From assembly GCA_024336345.1 (NCBI GenBank), contig JANFOG010000013.1:124001-188000 (forward strand): a DNA stretch of 64,000 nucleotides, given 5' to 3'. The notes beneath the pieces are model-generated. The model was not told where the DNA came from, made no database searches, and was given only the letters and a program-made list of their open reading frames with translations. Made by a program: the position numbers and the translations under genes. Origin of the DNA: Mariannaea sp. PMI_226 (Eukaryota; Ascomycota; Sordariomycetes; Hypocreales; Nectriaceae). The stretch's first letter is position 1. The number at the start of each line of letters is the position of its first letter. Positions 1 through 11,307 of this stretch are shown piece by piece.

Positions 1-1585
1 GGAAGCCCAGCACGTCACAGTAGTCCAGCACGGACTCGAGCCCGTGCTGCTGGTTTGACGCCCAGGTCGAGTCCTCGAAGGAGCAACCGGCGCCGCACCG
101 AGAACCGTCAACTTGCGCGCATGAGTTCCGATGTGAACACTAATACGGAATCCCCAACCTTCTCTGAGCTGATCCCAGGCCATGATCGGGCGTATTCGAA
201 TGACTTGTCTCCGAACACTCTTGCGGAGCGTCGCTACAAGGGACCGCCCTCTCCACTTGAGCTTAGAGATACGACGTACCAATTGAGCGAGGTCCAGAGA
301 TTGGTACCGGACCCTGCTCCTCAATCTGTTTCTCCTCTCAGCGACAATGTCCCAACTCAGAGTCGGTTCTCAGGCATTCGAGTTTCATTTGATGCTCCGT
401 CATCTATTTATTCACAAGAAGCTCATTCCTCGGCTCGCCCTGATCCTTTGGAGCTGAGAAAGTTTGGCCACCAGCGATCTGGATCAAAATTCAATGACAC
501 CACCGCCGACTCATGCAGGGATTGGGCTGAGAGCCGTACACCGTCTCCATCCAAACACACCCAATCTCAACTAGACCGAAGGCCAAGGCGATCCAAAAGC
601 ACCGGCGAGGGTCTTCGGCTGAAACAACATTCTGAACTCGAGCCTAGCTTTCCCCCCATCATGTCGAAAGAAAGGCCACTAGAGGAAAATGGGCCTCAGT
701 TTTCCCCTCTTCAGTTATATTTTAGAGGCTCAGGCTTTCCATCGGATAAGAAAGGAGAGAAAATACTAATTGGAGATAACGGCTGGCTTGAACGAACGGA
801 GGAAACACCAGACAAGGTAAAGAAGACAACGCCGAAAAAGGCTGGTATTATTGAGGGAATCAAGAAAATTGCCAAGGACATGGTAGGCAAAACCACTGCC
901 TGATATCACTCTTCAATCACACTGACAACAAGAGCAGGCCGATTTTCATACCACTCGTCGACTACAGAACTCATCCAGAGAGCGGCCTAGCTTACAGGTT
1001 TCTATCTCTCTCAACTCTCGAGAGCAAAGTCTTCTGTATTGTGAGCTCGAGTTCCAGCTGAGCAGTGCACTTAATGATTACATCACTGTACAGCTAGATA
1101 AGGGCCGCCTCGACCCGGACAAACTCAAGCGAGTTGCCGATGGATGGCAACAAAAAGGCCGCCCCAAAGTCGTGGGTTTTCGATATGACTTAGAGACGCA
1201 GCTAGAATTAGTCAATCTACATGTTGATGAGTTTCGATTTTATGGCCGACGACAAGGAGATCCGGTTGAGATTTGTGGACTCCTTCATGCAATGAAGGTC
1301 AACGCCAGAGCTCTAAGTGTACGAACATTCTGTCAACCTGATTCAGTAATCGCGAAACAGTTGGTGGATTCTCAATCTCTATTCAAACTGCTAGGAGTTC
1401 CAAACTCCCAGCAGATATCACTGGCAGAGGTCGCCCAGTTTTTCAAGGTGATCGTTGAGCGAGAGGCGCATTATCGTACCCAACGACAGTCAGAGGGCCG
1501 ACACACCAAGATGGCGCATAGACCTGAAGACTCCCGATGGAATGTCCGGGCTACATTTCGTGAAGGCGAGAATTATGTAGGGTAG
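1..1585 (+). CDS. Unknown Ser/Pro-rich protein, 5' partial, two exons
   Basis: I do not recognise this protein. The reading frame is open from base 1 with no start before the edge (first in-frame ATG at 121), so the gene probably begins outside the window. Exon 1 is 1-882 and exon 2 is 938-1585, joined across a 55-nt GTAGGC...GCAG intron in phase 0; both exons stay open and give 509 visible residues. The first 290 residues are low-complexity, rich in Ser, Pro and Arg, and probably disordered. The last 215 residues are more ordered, with alternating hydrophobic and charged stretches (for example LETQLELVNLHVDEFRFYG) that suggest a helical domain. The splice join is inferred from frame and splice consensus. 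Function, localisation and partners cannot be stated. Confidence 0.7.
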
Positions 1586-2193
1586 TGAGATCCAGTTTCG
1601 GTCGCTGAGACTCAGGTGAACACGGTTGTGGGAATAGTGCATGCTCGATGCAAGGAGGGACAGAAACATTAAATGAGGTTTCCCAGCTTAGATTGTGCAA
1701 CTAAAACGACGCACTAAAGCAGTTGTAGAAGTATACTTTGTGCGAGGTTAGTTGTAGCGATGAAATAAAACTGTATGATTCTACATATAGCTAAATCCTT
1801 TTGTGAGTCCGCTCAAAGTACCACAGGGTGCAGGTTGTGTGAGCCGTACAAATATGTGCCGGTTTCATATATGGGATCAACCAATAAACAGGAGTGACAG
1901 TATTTCAACCCATAAGCAATATTGCGCCAGTATTAATCCTTCATGTCCTCATTCAACCTCCCTCATTTCATTTATTTTCCTTCGTGGCAATCAAAATCCC
2001 ATCAGACTCTGCTAGCATCGAAAAACGCAAAGAGGAGGAACAAAATGAAGAAGCGACCAAACAAGGAAGTCAGTAAGAAAGAGAGAGAGGGAAAAAAAAA
2101 AAGTAACTGGTTCGGCCGTGACATAATCATTCAAATTCATTACAACAAGACAAACATGAGAATTGGTAGCAATGCCAGGAAACAAGAGGCCTG
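1586..2193. other. Intergenic, convergent 3' flanks
   Basis: About 0.6 kb between two converging genes. It is AT-richer than the genes and holds short A-runs (around 2091-2102). I see no supported gene or RNA. Confidence 0.6.
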
Positions 2194-3120
2194 CTAGGAT
2201 CGGTAGCGATAGCTCTCCTCGCTCCTCCGGTGCCTGATGCGTCGGTCGTCATAGTGAGGATCGTCGTAGATGAGGCCATCATCATCATCATCAGGAGGAG
2301 GTAGAGCCCTGTCCCGGCGATACTCTCTGACCGTCACCTTCTCTCTCGATGATCGAACGGGGGCGTCATATTGGTCATCCTCTCGGGTATAACGTCGCTC
2401 CCACTCACGCTCGCGGACTCGATCCTTCTCGCGAGAGTCTTCCACGCGGTTGGCAATGGCATTTGAGGCCAAGCCGCCGGCGACAGCTCCGAGAATAGTC
2501 GACACCATACGTGTCTTGTCATCCGAGTCGCGGCTGTCGTAACCCTTGGATTTATGCTTATGCCGGGCCACGCCATCAGCAGCCTCACGGGCAACCAAAC
2601 CACCTACCACGGCACCGAGAAGACCTGCACCGATGCCAGCGGCGGAGTGGGAGAAGTTGTCCTCGACAACATCGCGAGCGCGAGAAAGCGGGCTTGGCGA
2701 TCGTTCACCACGTCCACGGTGCGAACGGCTCCGACTACCGCGGTAGCGCCGGTCCTCATCATCGCTATCAGAGCCAGAGCTAGATTGCGAGGGCGTGGCG
2801 CGGTGGCGAATCATGGCTGTATTAGGCGGGACGGACCGCGGGCGAGCATGGGAAGCGGGTGGCTCAAGAGTCATGGTCCCACGGGGCGAGGGTGGACCAT
2901 AAGCCTCGTTGACGCGCGAAGTAGAAGAATACGGAGGGTCACCAGGATTGATGGGCCGGAGAGGCGGTGGAACTGAAGTCGATGATGCCGGAGCTGGATG
3001 CATGTTGATGGGCGGAGGAGCTGTGTTGGGAGGGCCACCACTACTAGAGTAGCGGCCTGGGGAAGGGTCGCGACGACGACGGGAGTTTTCGTCGTAACCG
3101 TAGTACTCTGCGTTTGACAT
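2194..3120 (-). CDS. Glycine-zipper, Arg-rich hypothetical protein
   Basis: Single-exon ORF of 308 residues from an ATG at 3120. Residues 1-150 are disordered and rich in Pro, Ser and Arg, with SR-like runs. Two small-residue helices follow: residues 160-183 (GIGAGLLGAVVGGL) and 206-225 (ILGAVAGGLASNAI). Regularly spaced Gly/Ala is the glycine-zipper pattern used for tight helix packing, often in membranes. The tail is charged, with an Asp run (about residues 277-281) and many Arg. Similar proteins with a zipper pair in a polar, disordered context are common in filamentous fungi and mostly uncharacterised. A membrane-hairpin role is inference, and the helices are weakly hydrophobic for classic membrane spans. 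No signal peptide is visible. Confidence 0.75.
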   Translation of the reverse strand: MSNAEYYGYDENSRRRRDPSPGRYSSSGGPPNTAPPPINMHPAPASSTSVPPPLRPINPGDPPYSSTSRVNEAYGPPSPRGTMTLEPPASHARPRSVPPNTAMIRHRATPSQSSSGSDSDDEDRRYRGSRSRSHRGRGERSPSPLSRARDVVEDNFSHSAAGIGAGLLGAVVGGLVAREAADGVARHKHKSKGYDSRDSDDKTRMVSTILGAVAGGLASNAIANRVEDSREKDRVREREWERRYTREDDQYDAPVRSSREKVTVREYRRDRALPPPDDDDDGLIYDDPHYDDRRIRHRRSEESYRYRS

Positions 3121-3569
3121 TTGGTTTGGTTCTCTCGATTCGAGTTGGGTTTGTGTTTACAGTTGACTCTTATATGATGAACTCGAAGAAGAAAGGGAGA
3201 GGTAGAGAGGAGATGATGAAGTGAAGTTGGAGGCGAAGAATAGGATCACTCAAGCAAAAAGATCTGCTGCGGCTGACGAATGAATAAATAAATACTTGAA
3301 ATTTTTACAGGAGGCTCAAACAAGGGAAGGGGGGAGGGGGATTGGGTGGGAGAAGGGCTCTCAGCGGCTTTTATTGAAATCAGCTGGATGGAGCTGGATG
3401 TAGGAGGGGGAGGATTGGATTACGAAGTACAGCTAGCTTCAAAGCTCGCCGGGGTCGCCGTTTAGACAAGGACAGGTCAGTCAGCCCTACGATTATGATG
3501 AGGTAATAACTAACAACCGGGGCGAGGCAAGAGTACAGTAGTGATCAAAATAAAATAAAAAATGGCAAC

Positions 3570-3612
3570 GGGAGTGGGAGTGGGAGAGGGAGTGAGAGTG
3601 GGAGTGTGAGAG
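3570..3612. repeat. GGGAGT-type microsatellite
   Basis: Imperfect 6-mer tandem array (GGGAGT and variants) in the promoter region upstream of the glycine-zipper gene. Confidence 0.8.
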
Positions 3613-4358
3613 CAGGAATAGAAATGGGGCACTCTGCCGGAGCAGAGATTTGGAGAGAAAACTAGCGATGCTTGTAGCTTGTAGCCCGGAATATCCGATG
3701 AGGAGGGTGTTTCTAGTCAAAAAGGGCTGTGTAGAAACGAAGCCTCATTCTCTTTTCCCCTCCCCCTCTTTCTTTTCTGCTTCTGTTTCTTATTCTTCTT
3801 CCTTTCTTCTCTTTGATACGCTAAAACTAGCTTGGCAGGGAAATGCAGTGCGCTGCACAAACCAGAGTTGAAAACCCGCCCTAGACAGGCATACCAGTAG
3901 GCAGACATCTGCACAACATGGTCTGGAAATCAGTTGGGACTGGTCAGTGACCACCAATCATGGCCGACCTAGGCGAAGGTAGTAGCTACGGTGGCCCAGG
4001 TAGCTAAGATTATTGTAAACACATGTATGTAGAGTACTTGAGCGCGAGGTGGGTTGTGCTCAGTTGAGCCAACCCGACTGACCGTCTTGGTAGTATGTCT
4101 GATTGGCTGGCTGTCTGGCTTCTCCTCACTTATTCAGTCAGTCAGTGTCTTATTAATAATGGGAATGGCCTATTCTCTGTGTTCTTCTCGTCCTTTCGAT
4201 GTTGGGTCTGAACCGAATGAATCAATGGGTAGGCTTTCATTGGTAAGCTTCTCCCGCTTCTACACTAGAAAAAGCTTTGGGCCCAAGCACAGCAAAGCAC
4301 GCCATGAATGCACGATGACATGACGTAACTACCTAGTATGTAGAGGCAGAATGGGAAG

Positions 4359-4402
4359 ATGGCTGGGGCATGGCTGGGGCATGGCTAGAGCATGGATAGA
4401 GC
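4359..4402. repeat. Four 11-bp tandem units
   Basis: Four consecutive 11-mers starting ATGGCTGGGGC. The first two are identical, and the third and fourth carry one and then two further changes. It lies in non-coding DNA. Confidence 0.85.
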
Positions 4403-5235
4403 ATGGAGGAAGCGGATTGAGGAAGAGGAGGGAGGGGGAGGGGGGGAACTGTGGCATTGTGGGACACTGTGGGACTGTTAAAAACTCCGTGATGTCACAA
4501 GGCTCGACGTCACGCATCACAACTCACACCCAATCTAGTGAGTTGCTTTCAACCGTCAATGTAGGGAACGTCCTGTACCATTACCTGATCCTTGTCGCTA
4601 CCTTGGATCATTATATTTTTGTGGGAAAAGAAAAAAAGAAGAAAAAAAAGAGAGAATTAATAAAATGGTCAAAACCCAACCCTTGCATATATAGTCTACA
4701 TCAAGGGGCCCTCTCCTCGTCCAACCCACAAAAACCAAAGAAAAAGAAAGAAGAAGAAAAAGAACCATTGTCTTTAAAGTAACAGCTTCGCCATCGCCAT
4801 GGACCGCTTCTTGTTTTAGGTCCTGGCTGTTGAAACATCGGCGATGTAAATCAGGTGGTCTGGTCACATGGAGCTGTTCCCGTTCCAAGACCAAAACTAA
4901 TAGATACTGCAAGTTAATTTGACATAGAATTGCGTTGGGGGGCAAACAGGAAGAAAAAGGAGAAGAAGAAGGAGAAGAGGGGGAGGGGAAATGGCCCATT
5001 GATGTTGTTATTCGGATACTTATTTCGCCTGATACTGTTGCCAGATCCTTCAACCTCAACAAGTCCTAAATAGCTACGGAGTACCTACCCAATTATTGAA
5101 ATCCATTTAAGTTAAGCCTCTCGGCTCGTGTACCTGGGCTTTGGCTAAACTAACAATGTTCATTCAGCCACTCATGAATTAAGTACCAACTAAGCTGCCT
5201 AAGGCTAAGTGAAACGTTTCCTGACAGAAAGTCAA

Positions 5236-5290
5236 ATGGATTGATGGATTAATGAACTAATGAATTGATGGGTTGATGGGTTTATTGATT
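5236..5290. repeat. GATT/GATG simple repeat
   Basis: Degenerate tetranucleotide-like run of TGAT/GGAT/TAAT units in intergenic DNA. Confidence 0.6.
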
Positions 5291-6205
5291 TGAGTGGTTC
5301 ATTCCTCAGTCCAACTAGTAGTACCTATCTTGTCGCCTTCGAGATATCCTCTCTCACAACTCTCTCGTACTCGGCTTGTTATGGGAAATCATGATCGTTC
5401 TATTGACTTACTATCTTCATTGCCGCAATGTTTTTTTTTTTTTTTTCAATTTTATTCCTTCATTCCTTTATTCCTTTTGTTTTTTTTTGAGGAAAGGGAC
5501 CGCTTGAGCATGCTAACTACCTATGACGAGAGAACCTTGACCAAGATGCGGGGTGGAGGGGCGGGTTGATAGATACAGATATGGATGTTAATATTCAATC
5601 AAGTTACAGGGCACTTACAGGGCACAAGGTACTGGAGGAAACCCGGTCAGATGCATTCTGCCATAGGGTAGGGGGCGGGCCAGCAAACGCCTTGATTCGC
5701 AAATAATGGCTAGAGCTGATGGCTTTGGATATGCATGTATTCCAATTTTATTTTATTTTTATTCTTCATATTTTGACAAGTCTCCAGCGACTCGTGGTGT
5801 CTTATTTCCTCTGGTCGATACTATATGTTTGGTATCTACAGAAGAAGAGGGGTCATTTTAACAGTGATGGTAAATGGCTTGCAGCCCCAAAAAAAAACCA
5901 GTACAAAAAAGAGGGTTCAGGTTGACTAATTCGAATTGATACGGCACCTCTCTTCTATCACTCCATCCTCCCCTCCTTCTCTTTGGCGCGTTCCAACAAG
6001 ACCACAGCCAGCTTCTTTTTTCTTCTTTCTTTTTTTTTTTTTTTTGGCTTGTGATTCGCTCACTTATTATCCAGTCAATTTCTCAATTTCTCATTAGAAG
6101 CTGTGCATCTGGTTTCTCTCCAGTCCTTGCTTGACCCCTCCCCCTCCCCCTCCAAACCCCTCCTTGACTGGCTTTCTGGCAGAGCCCCCCTCCTCCTCCT
6201 CGACC

Positions 6206-7573
6206 ATGTCGCCGACTTCGGCCCCTCCATCCTCGTCCGCTCGCATCGTCGCCCTCCAGCCCTTCAAACCCGACCTTCACGAACGCGCCTGGGCTTCTAT
6301 CCCTCATCCAACACTTCCGCTGATCGCTACCGCTCACGCAAAAAGCGTCACCGTCTTCTCCCTCTCGTCCGCCTCCGCCCACTCCTCCCTCACGGGCGGC
6401 CACACACGCTCCGTCCGATCCGCCGCCTGGAAGCCCGGTCTGCCTCCGCACAAACTCTGCCTCGTCACCGGCAGTTTCGATTCGACCGCAGGCATCTGGC
6501 GCTGGGATGGCGACGTCGGCGCCGACGCCGCCAACAACGACGATGCCCTCGAGGTCGAGGTAACGTCTCGTCAAGTCCAGAGGAAAGCCTTAGATGATAG
6601 CGACGTATCCGACGCCGGCGACAAGGACTGGGAATTCACACTCGTTCTCGAAGGACACGACTCGGAAGTCAAGTCGTGCGCATTCTCCCCCTCGGGTACA
6701 TACCTGGCCACCTGCTCTCGCGACAAGTCCGTATGGATCTGGGAGGACATTGGCGCTTCGGAAGCCGACGACGAGTGGGAAACTATAGCCGTCCTCAACG
6801 AACATGAGGGCGATGTTAAGGCCGTGGCTTGGTGTCCCGACGTCCCCGGTCGCAACGCCCGTCGCAGCTACGGCTCCGATGTGCTCGCCAGCGCGAGCTA
6901 CGATAACACGGTGCGCATTTGGCGCGAGGATGGTGATGCTGAGTGGGTGTGCGTTGCCGTGCTTGAGGGCCACGAGGGTACAGTCTGGGGGCTGGAATGG
7001 GAGGCCAAGCCTCGACCAGGCGATCGCTTCCCCCGACTCATGACCTTTTCCGCCGACGGCACTATTCGCGTGTGGTCCCTTACTGAGGAGGTCGACGAAG
7101 ACGATGATGCCTCGGGCGGGGGCTCCAAGCATGCTCTCGGTGGCATCCCCAACACTATGCGAAGATCCCTACGAGAAGAGTGGACATGTACGGCCATCCT
7201 ACCCAAAGCACACACCCGTGACATTTACTCCGTAACATGGAGCGCTTCCTCCGGCCTGATGGCCAGCACCGGGAGCGATGGCGTGGTGGCCTTGTACGGG
7301 GAGGACAACACTGCCAAGGAAGTGGATGAGAAGCCACCCAAGGACGCTGACCAGGACGAGCCCATGACCGACAGCAGCAGCCTTCCCTCTGGCTCGTCAA
7401 AATGGAAATTGCTAGCCTCCCAGCCCAATGCTCACGGAGGTTATGAGGTGAATCATATCACCTGGTGTAAACGGTACGATGCTGCATCGGAGCGCCGAGG
7501 GGAGGAAGAGATGCTCGTCACAACAGGAGACGACGGGTTGGTTCAGCCATGGCAGGTTGAAGTCACTAGGTAA
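6206..7573 (+). CDS. CIA1: Cytosolic Fe-S assembly WD40 protein Cia1
   Basis: Predicted 455-residue, single-exon, seven-bladed WD40 protein matching the Cia1/CIAO1 family. Members act in the cytosol in the CIA targeting complex that hands Fe-S clusters to cytosolic and nuclear apoproteins. The ATG at 6206 is chosen because it is the first ATG of the open frame and has a CGACC context. Blades end in the usual W-D-like positions: IWRW near residue 100, VWIW near 178, VRIW near 237, IRVW near 293. Weaker blades lie near 340-370 and 410-452. GH dipeptides open several blades (GGHTRSV, EGHDSEV, EGHEGTV). Acidic inserts separate blades 2-3 and 5-6. The family call is confident; the exact blade limits are estimates. 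Confidence 0.93.
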   Translation: MSPTSAPPSSSARIVALQPFKPDLHERAWASIPHPTLPLIATAHAKSVTVFSLSSASAHSSLTGGHTRSVRSAAWKPGLPPHKLCLVTGSFDSTAGIWRWDGDVGADAANNDDALEVEVTSRQVQRKALDDSDVSDAGDKDWEFTLVLEGHDSEVKSCAFSPSGTYLATCSRDKSVWIWEDIGASEADDEWETIAVLNEHEGDVKAVAWCPDVPGRNARRSYGSDVLASASYDNTVRIWREDGDAEWVCVAVLEGHEGTVWGLEWEAKPRPGDRFPRLMTFSADGTIRVWSLTEEVDEDDDASGGGSKHALGGIPNTMRRSLREEWTCTAILPKAHTRDIYSVTWSASSGLMASTGSDGVVALYGEDNTAKEVDEKPPKDADQDEPMTDSSSLPSGSSKWKLLASQPNAHGGYEVNHITWCKRYDAASERRGEEEMLVTTGDDGLVQPWQVEVTR

Positions 7574-8100
7574 CCTTGATAGTCACATCCAAAGCAATGG
7601 GAATCCTACAAGAATCAGAAGAGCAAAGAAAGAAAAAAGATTCCTTTGCCCAAAAACCAATATATACATATATATATCTACCAAATGGAACAATAGAAAG
7701 AAGCGGGCCCAGAGCTTACGTTGGTATTTTGAGTAGGATCTCCGATGTGCATATACAGAATTCACCACGTAGATATCGCATATGGGGAAAGTTAGACAAA
7801 ACAAGTTCAGAAATAACAAAACAAAAAAATTCATTTCTTCTCCTACCTTACGCCTATGCTAATGCAACAGGCACAAGTGGGTTTATCCTTTCGTTCAGGA
7901 GGGTATGATACAAACGGGTTATACATCAAGGGGGTTTAATCTCCCTCCAATCATCCATGGACGCTTCCTTTGCATCCCCCCAAAACGAGCGCTTGATACT
8001 GCTGATATGCCCTTGCGCAACTGATAGCCATTTCCGTCCTTTACGGTCCAACCAGACTCCACTTCTAACTGCTCATGAAACTGTCACTTCTTTATTTTCC
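7574..8100. other. Convergent 3' intergenic region
   Basis: About 0.53 kb between the converging Cia1 and OGDH genes. It is AT-rich, with a short TA repeat near 7660-7678 and probably both 3' UTRs. No gene seen. Confidence 0.6.
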
Positions 8101-11100
8101 TTACTCGCCCTTGAGCTTGTCCTGTTTCACAGTGAAAGCCATGTCCAAGAAGTCCTGCTCCTCCTTGACGTGAGACTTCTTGAGACCAGTAGCCACCGAC
8201 GCGCTGGGGTTACGGCCAGCGTACATGACATGCTTGCGGTCGTGGTGCTCGGTCTGGTTCAACAATGTCTCAATACGAGGCTGGGTGAAGCTCCAAGCAC
8301 CGGCATTGAGAGGCTCCTCCTGAGCCCAGACAATGGTCTTAGCGTTGGGGTACATGTCCAAGTTCTCCTTGAGTTGCTGCCAAGGGAAGGGGTTCAGCTG
8401 CTCCAAGCGAGTGATGGCCACGTTGTCGATGTTGTTGTCGGCGCGATACTTGTGGAGAGCAGCCCAGACTTGACCGCTGCAAAGAATGACACGATCGATC
8501 TCCTCAGGAGCCTTGATGGTGCCAGCCTTGTGCTCGGGGTCGGGGATGATCCACTGGAAGCCAGCATCGGGACCAGTAAACTCCTCAATGTCGGAACGGG
8601 CCAGAGGGTGGCGGAGCAGAGACTTGGAGAAGAAGATGATAAGGGCTACGAGGATGATATGTTAGCAAATTCTTTCATTGTGATACAGAAGAGGCAGAAC
8701 TTGGCTATACGTACGCTTTCGGAATTGGCGGTGCATCTGGCGACGCAGAGCGTGGAACAGGTTGGCAGGGCTGGTCATGTAGGCAATCTGCATGTTGCAG
8801 TCCTGGTGCTGGCGGAGGAGCTTCTCGCCAGAGGGGAACTCGCGAGGATCCTCGTTGCTGAGCTGGAGGTATCGCTCCAAACGGCCAGACGAGTGCTCGG
8901 GACCCTGACCGTCATAGCCGTGAGGCAGAGACATGACAAGACCGGTTCGCTGCATCCACTTGACCTCACCTGAGGCGATGAACTGATCAATGATGCATTG
9001 GGCATTGTTGGCAAAGTCACCAAACTGAGCCTCCCACATGACCAGAGCGTTGGGAGAAGACAAGGAATAGCCGTATTCGAAGCCAAGAGCGCCGAATTCA
9101 CTGAGAGACGAGTTGGAGATAACAAATTTGCCCTGATCCTTGCTAATGTGCTGGAGAGGGGTGTAGACAGCCTCGGTCTCCTGGTCGTGGAAGACGGCGT
9201 GGCGCTGGGAGAAAGTACCACGCTCGACATCCTGACCAGAAACACGGACGTGGTAGCCCTCAGTGACGAGCGAACCGAAGGCAAGGGCCTCAGCGGTGGG
9301 CATGTCAATGTTCTGGCCCTCGACAACCGACTTGGTACGGTTGGAGAGGATACGCTTCAGGTTACGGTGAACAGCGAAGCCTTCAGGTGAGCTGCCAATG
9401 ACTTCACCAATGTGCTCTAGGGTCTTGCTGTCGACGCGGGTCTCGTTCTGCTCCAGGACCTCCGTGGCCAGCTCCTTGGGGGACTTGAAGCCGTTCCAAG
9501 CTGAGGTGGTCCACTCCTTGGAGGTGGGGGTGTAGTCTCTGGACTTGGAGAAGCTCTCCTCGAGCATACCCCACACCCACTGCTTATGCTCCTCAACGTC
9601 CTCCTTGGTAAAGGTACCATCTTGGAGGAGCTTGTTAACGTAGATATCAATCTGGGGATCCTTTGAAGTGATGCGCTTGTACATGAGAGGCTGAGTGAAG
9701 GAAGGCTGGTCGGTCTCGTTGTGGCCGTGCTTTCGGTAGCAGTTGATGTCAATGACAACATCGTGTTGGAACTCGGCGCGCCAGTCAGCAGCAAGCTGGC
9801 AGACGAAGTTGACAGCCTCGACGTCGTCGGCATTGACGTGGAAGACGGGGGCGTCGATCGCCTTGGCGATATCCGTGCAGTAAGCGGTGGATCGAGCGAA
9901 ACGGGGATCAGTGGTGAAACCAATCTGGTTGTTCACGACGAGATGGATGGTTCCGCCTGTGGAGAAGGCAGGCAAGGAGTGGAAGCCTAGACACTCGTAA
10001 ACGATACCTTGGGCAGCGAAGGCAGCATCACCGTGGAGCAGGACACTCATGGCGGTGCGATGAGTCTTCTCATCATTGTTGTAATGCTGGATAGCACGGG
10101 TCTTGCCCAGGACGACAGGGTCCTCAGCCTCCAGATGAGAGGGGTTGGCGACCAGGGAAAGCTGGACGCGCTTGCCAGAAGGAGTGGGACGCTCGAAATT
10201 CATACCAAGATGATACTTGACGTCGCCAGAACCCTCTTCCTCGGCTCCCATAGTACCAGCAAACTCACTGAAGATGGACTCGTTGGGCTTTCGGACGACG
10301 TTGCTGAGAACGTTGAGACGACCACGATGGGGCATACCGATGACAATATCCTTGACACCGTAGTCAACGCTACGGTCAATGAGGGCCTTCATACCAGGAA
10401 CCAGAGTTTCGCAACCCTCGAGACCGAATCGCTTGTCGTTGGGGTACTTGGTGGCAAGGAAAGACTCGAAGCTGGAGCTCCAGATGAGACGGTCAAGAAT
10501 TCGGCGCTTCTCATCAATGGAGTACTTGAAAGGCTGGGGCACCTCGAGGCGCTCACGGAGCCAATCGCACTTCTCACGATCAGGAATGTGGATGAACTCG
10601 ACGCCGAAGGAGCCGCAGTAGATCTTCTCGCAAGCATCGACAATCTCGCGAAGGGTCATCTTCTCGCGGCCCTCGCGCTTGAATCGTGGCAGGATACCGG
10701 GGCCGAGGGTATACTCGGTGTCAAGGTCCTTTTCAGTGAACTGATAGTAATCAAGGGTAAGCTCCTTGGGTCGGGCAGTCTTGTCATCCTTTCCGCGGAT
10801 CTCAAGGGGATCAATCTTGGCGGTGTGATGGCCACGGGCCTGGTAAGCACGGACGAGAAGCTGAACCTTGAGATGGTTTGCGACGTCAGAGCCATCCTCG
10901 GTAGCGAGGCCGCCAGAGAGACGAGGAACACCGCCAGTCATGTTTGGCATCAGATTGGGAGGAGGCTGGAAGGCTTGAGAAACAGGCATGTCGCCGCTCT
11001 CCATGTTCCGGAAGTACACCTGCCAAGAGACATGGACGGTCGCGGGATCCTGCTTCCACTGCATGTACATCTCGTCAATGTAGTTGGCGGTGCTGCCGGA

Positions 11101-11307
11101 GAGGAAGTTATCGCTAGGATCGGGAGGCGACTGGGTCGCGCTGGTGGAATAGCTCTGGCGGGCGGCCAGAGCCAGAGGGCGACGAGAGGAGGCGAGCTTC
11201 CATGATGAGGTCCTGGCCGCGGTGGTCGAGACGAAGGAGGAGGTCGAGGCGCAACGAGCGCCGCGGAGCAGCTGGGAGCTCGCTCGAGAGAGGGAATTCC
11301 TCAACAT
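8101..11307 (-). CDS. KGD1: 2-oxoglutarate dehydrogenase E1, mitochondrial
   Basis: E1 subunit of the 2-oxoglutarate dehydrogenase complex. It uses thiamine diphosphate to decarboxylate 2-oxoglutarate and passes the succinyl group to E2 lipoyl in the mitochondrial matrix (TCA cycle). Exons on the minus strand are 11307-8715 and 8645-8101, with a 69-nt GTACGT...TAG intron; the join restores [16 protein letters not shown], a conserved stretch. Total 1045 residues, the usual fungal length. The first ~50 residues are Arg/Ser-rich with no acids, typical of a matrix presequence. The ThDP signature is seen as GDAAFAAQG (426-434) with VVNNQIGF following (NN 459-460). The start ATG at 11307 is the one directly before this presequence; the upstream in-frame extension is poorly protein-like. 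Confidence 0.97.

Larger units (their letters stand above)
3121..6205. other. Long divergent intergenic region (3.1 kb)
   Basis: Lies between two divergent genes. It contains microsatellites (3570-3612, 4359-4402, 5236-5290), T-runs near 5431 and 6031, a TACGGAGTAC motif at 5075-5084, and a pyrimidine-rich leader before 6206. ORFs here are short and of simple composition. I see no supported gene. Confidence 0.5.

Noticed and set aside
4598..5062. 154-codon minus-strand ORF in the 3.1-kb gap
   Set aside because: It is made largely of simple Ser/Phe/Leu runs from poly-purine DNA, with no homology-like pattern.
10009..11205. 398-codon plus-strand ORF opposite OGDH E1
   Set aside because: It is antisense to a certain gene. 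Biased codon use in that gene avoids codons that read as stops on the other strand, so long mirror ORFs are expected. It has no domain.
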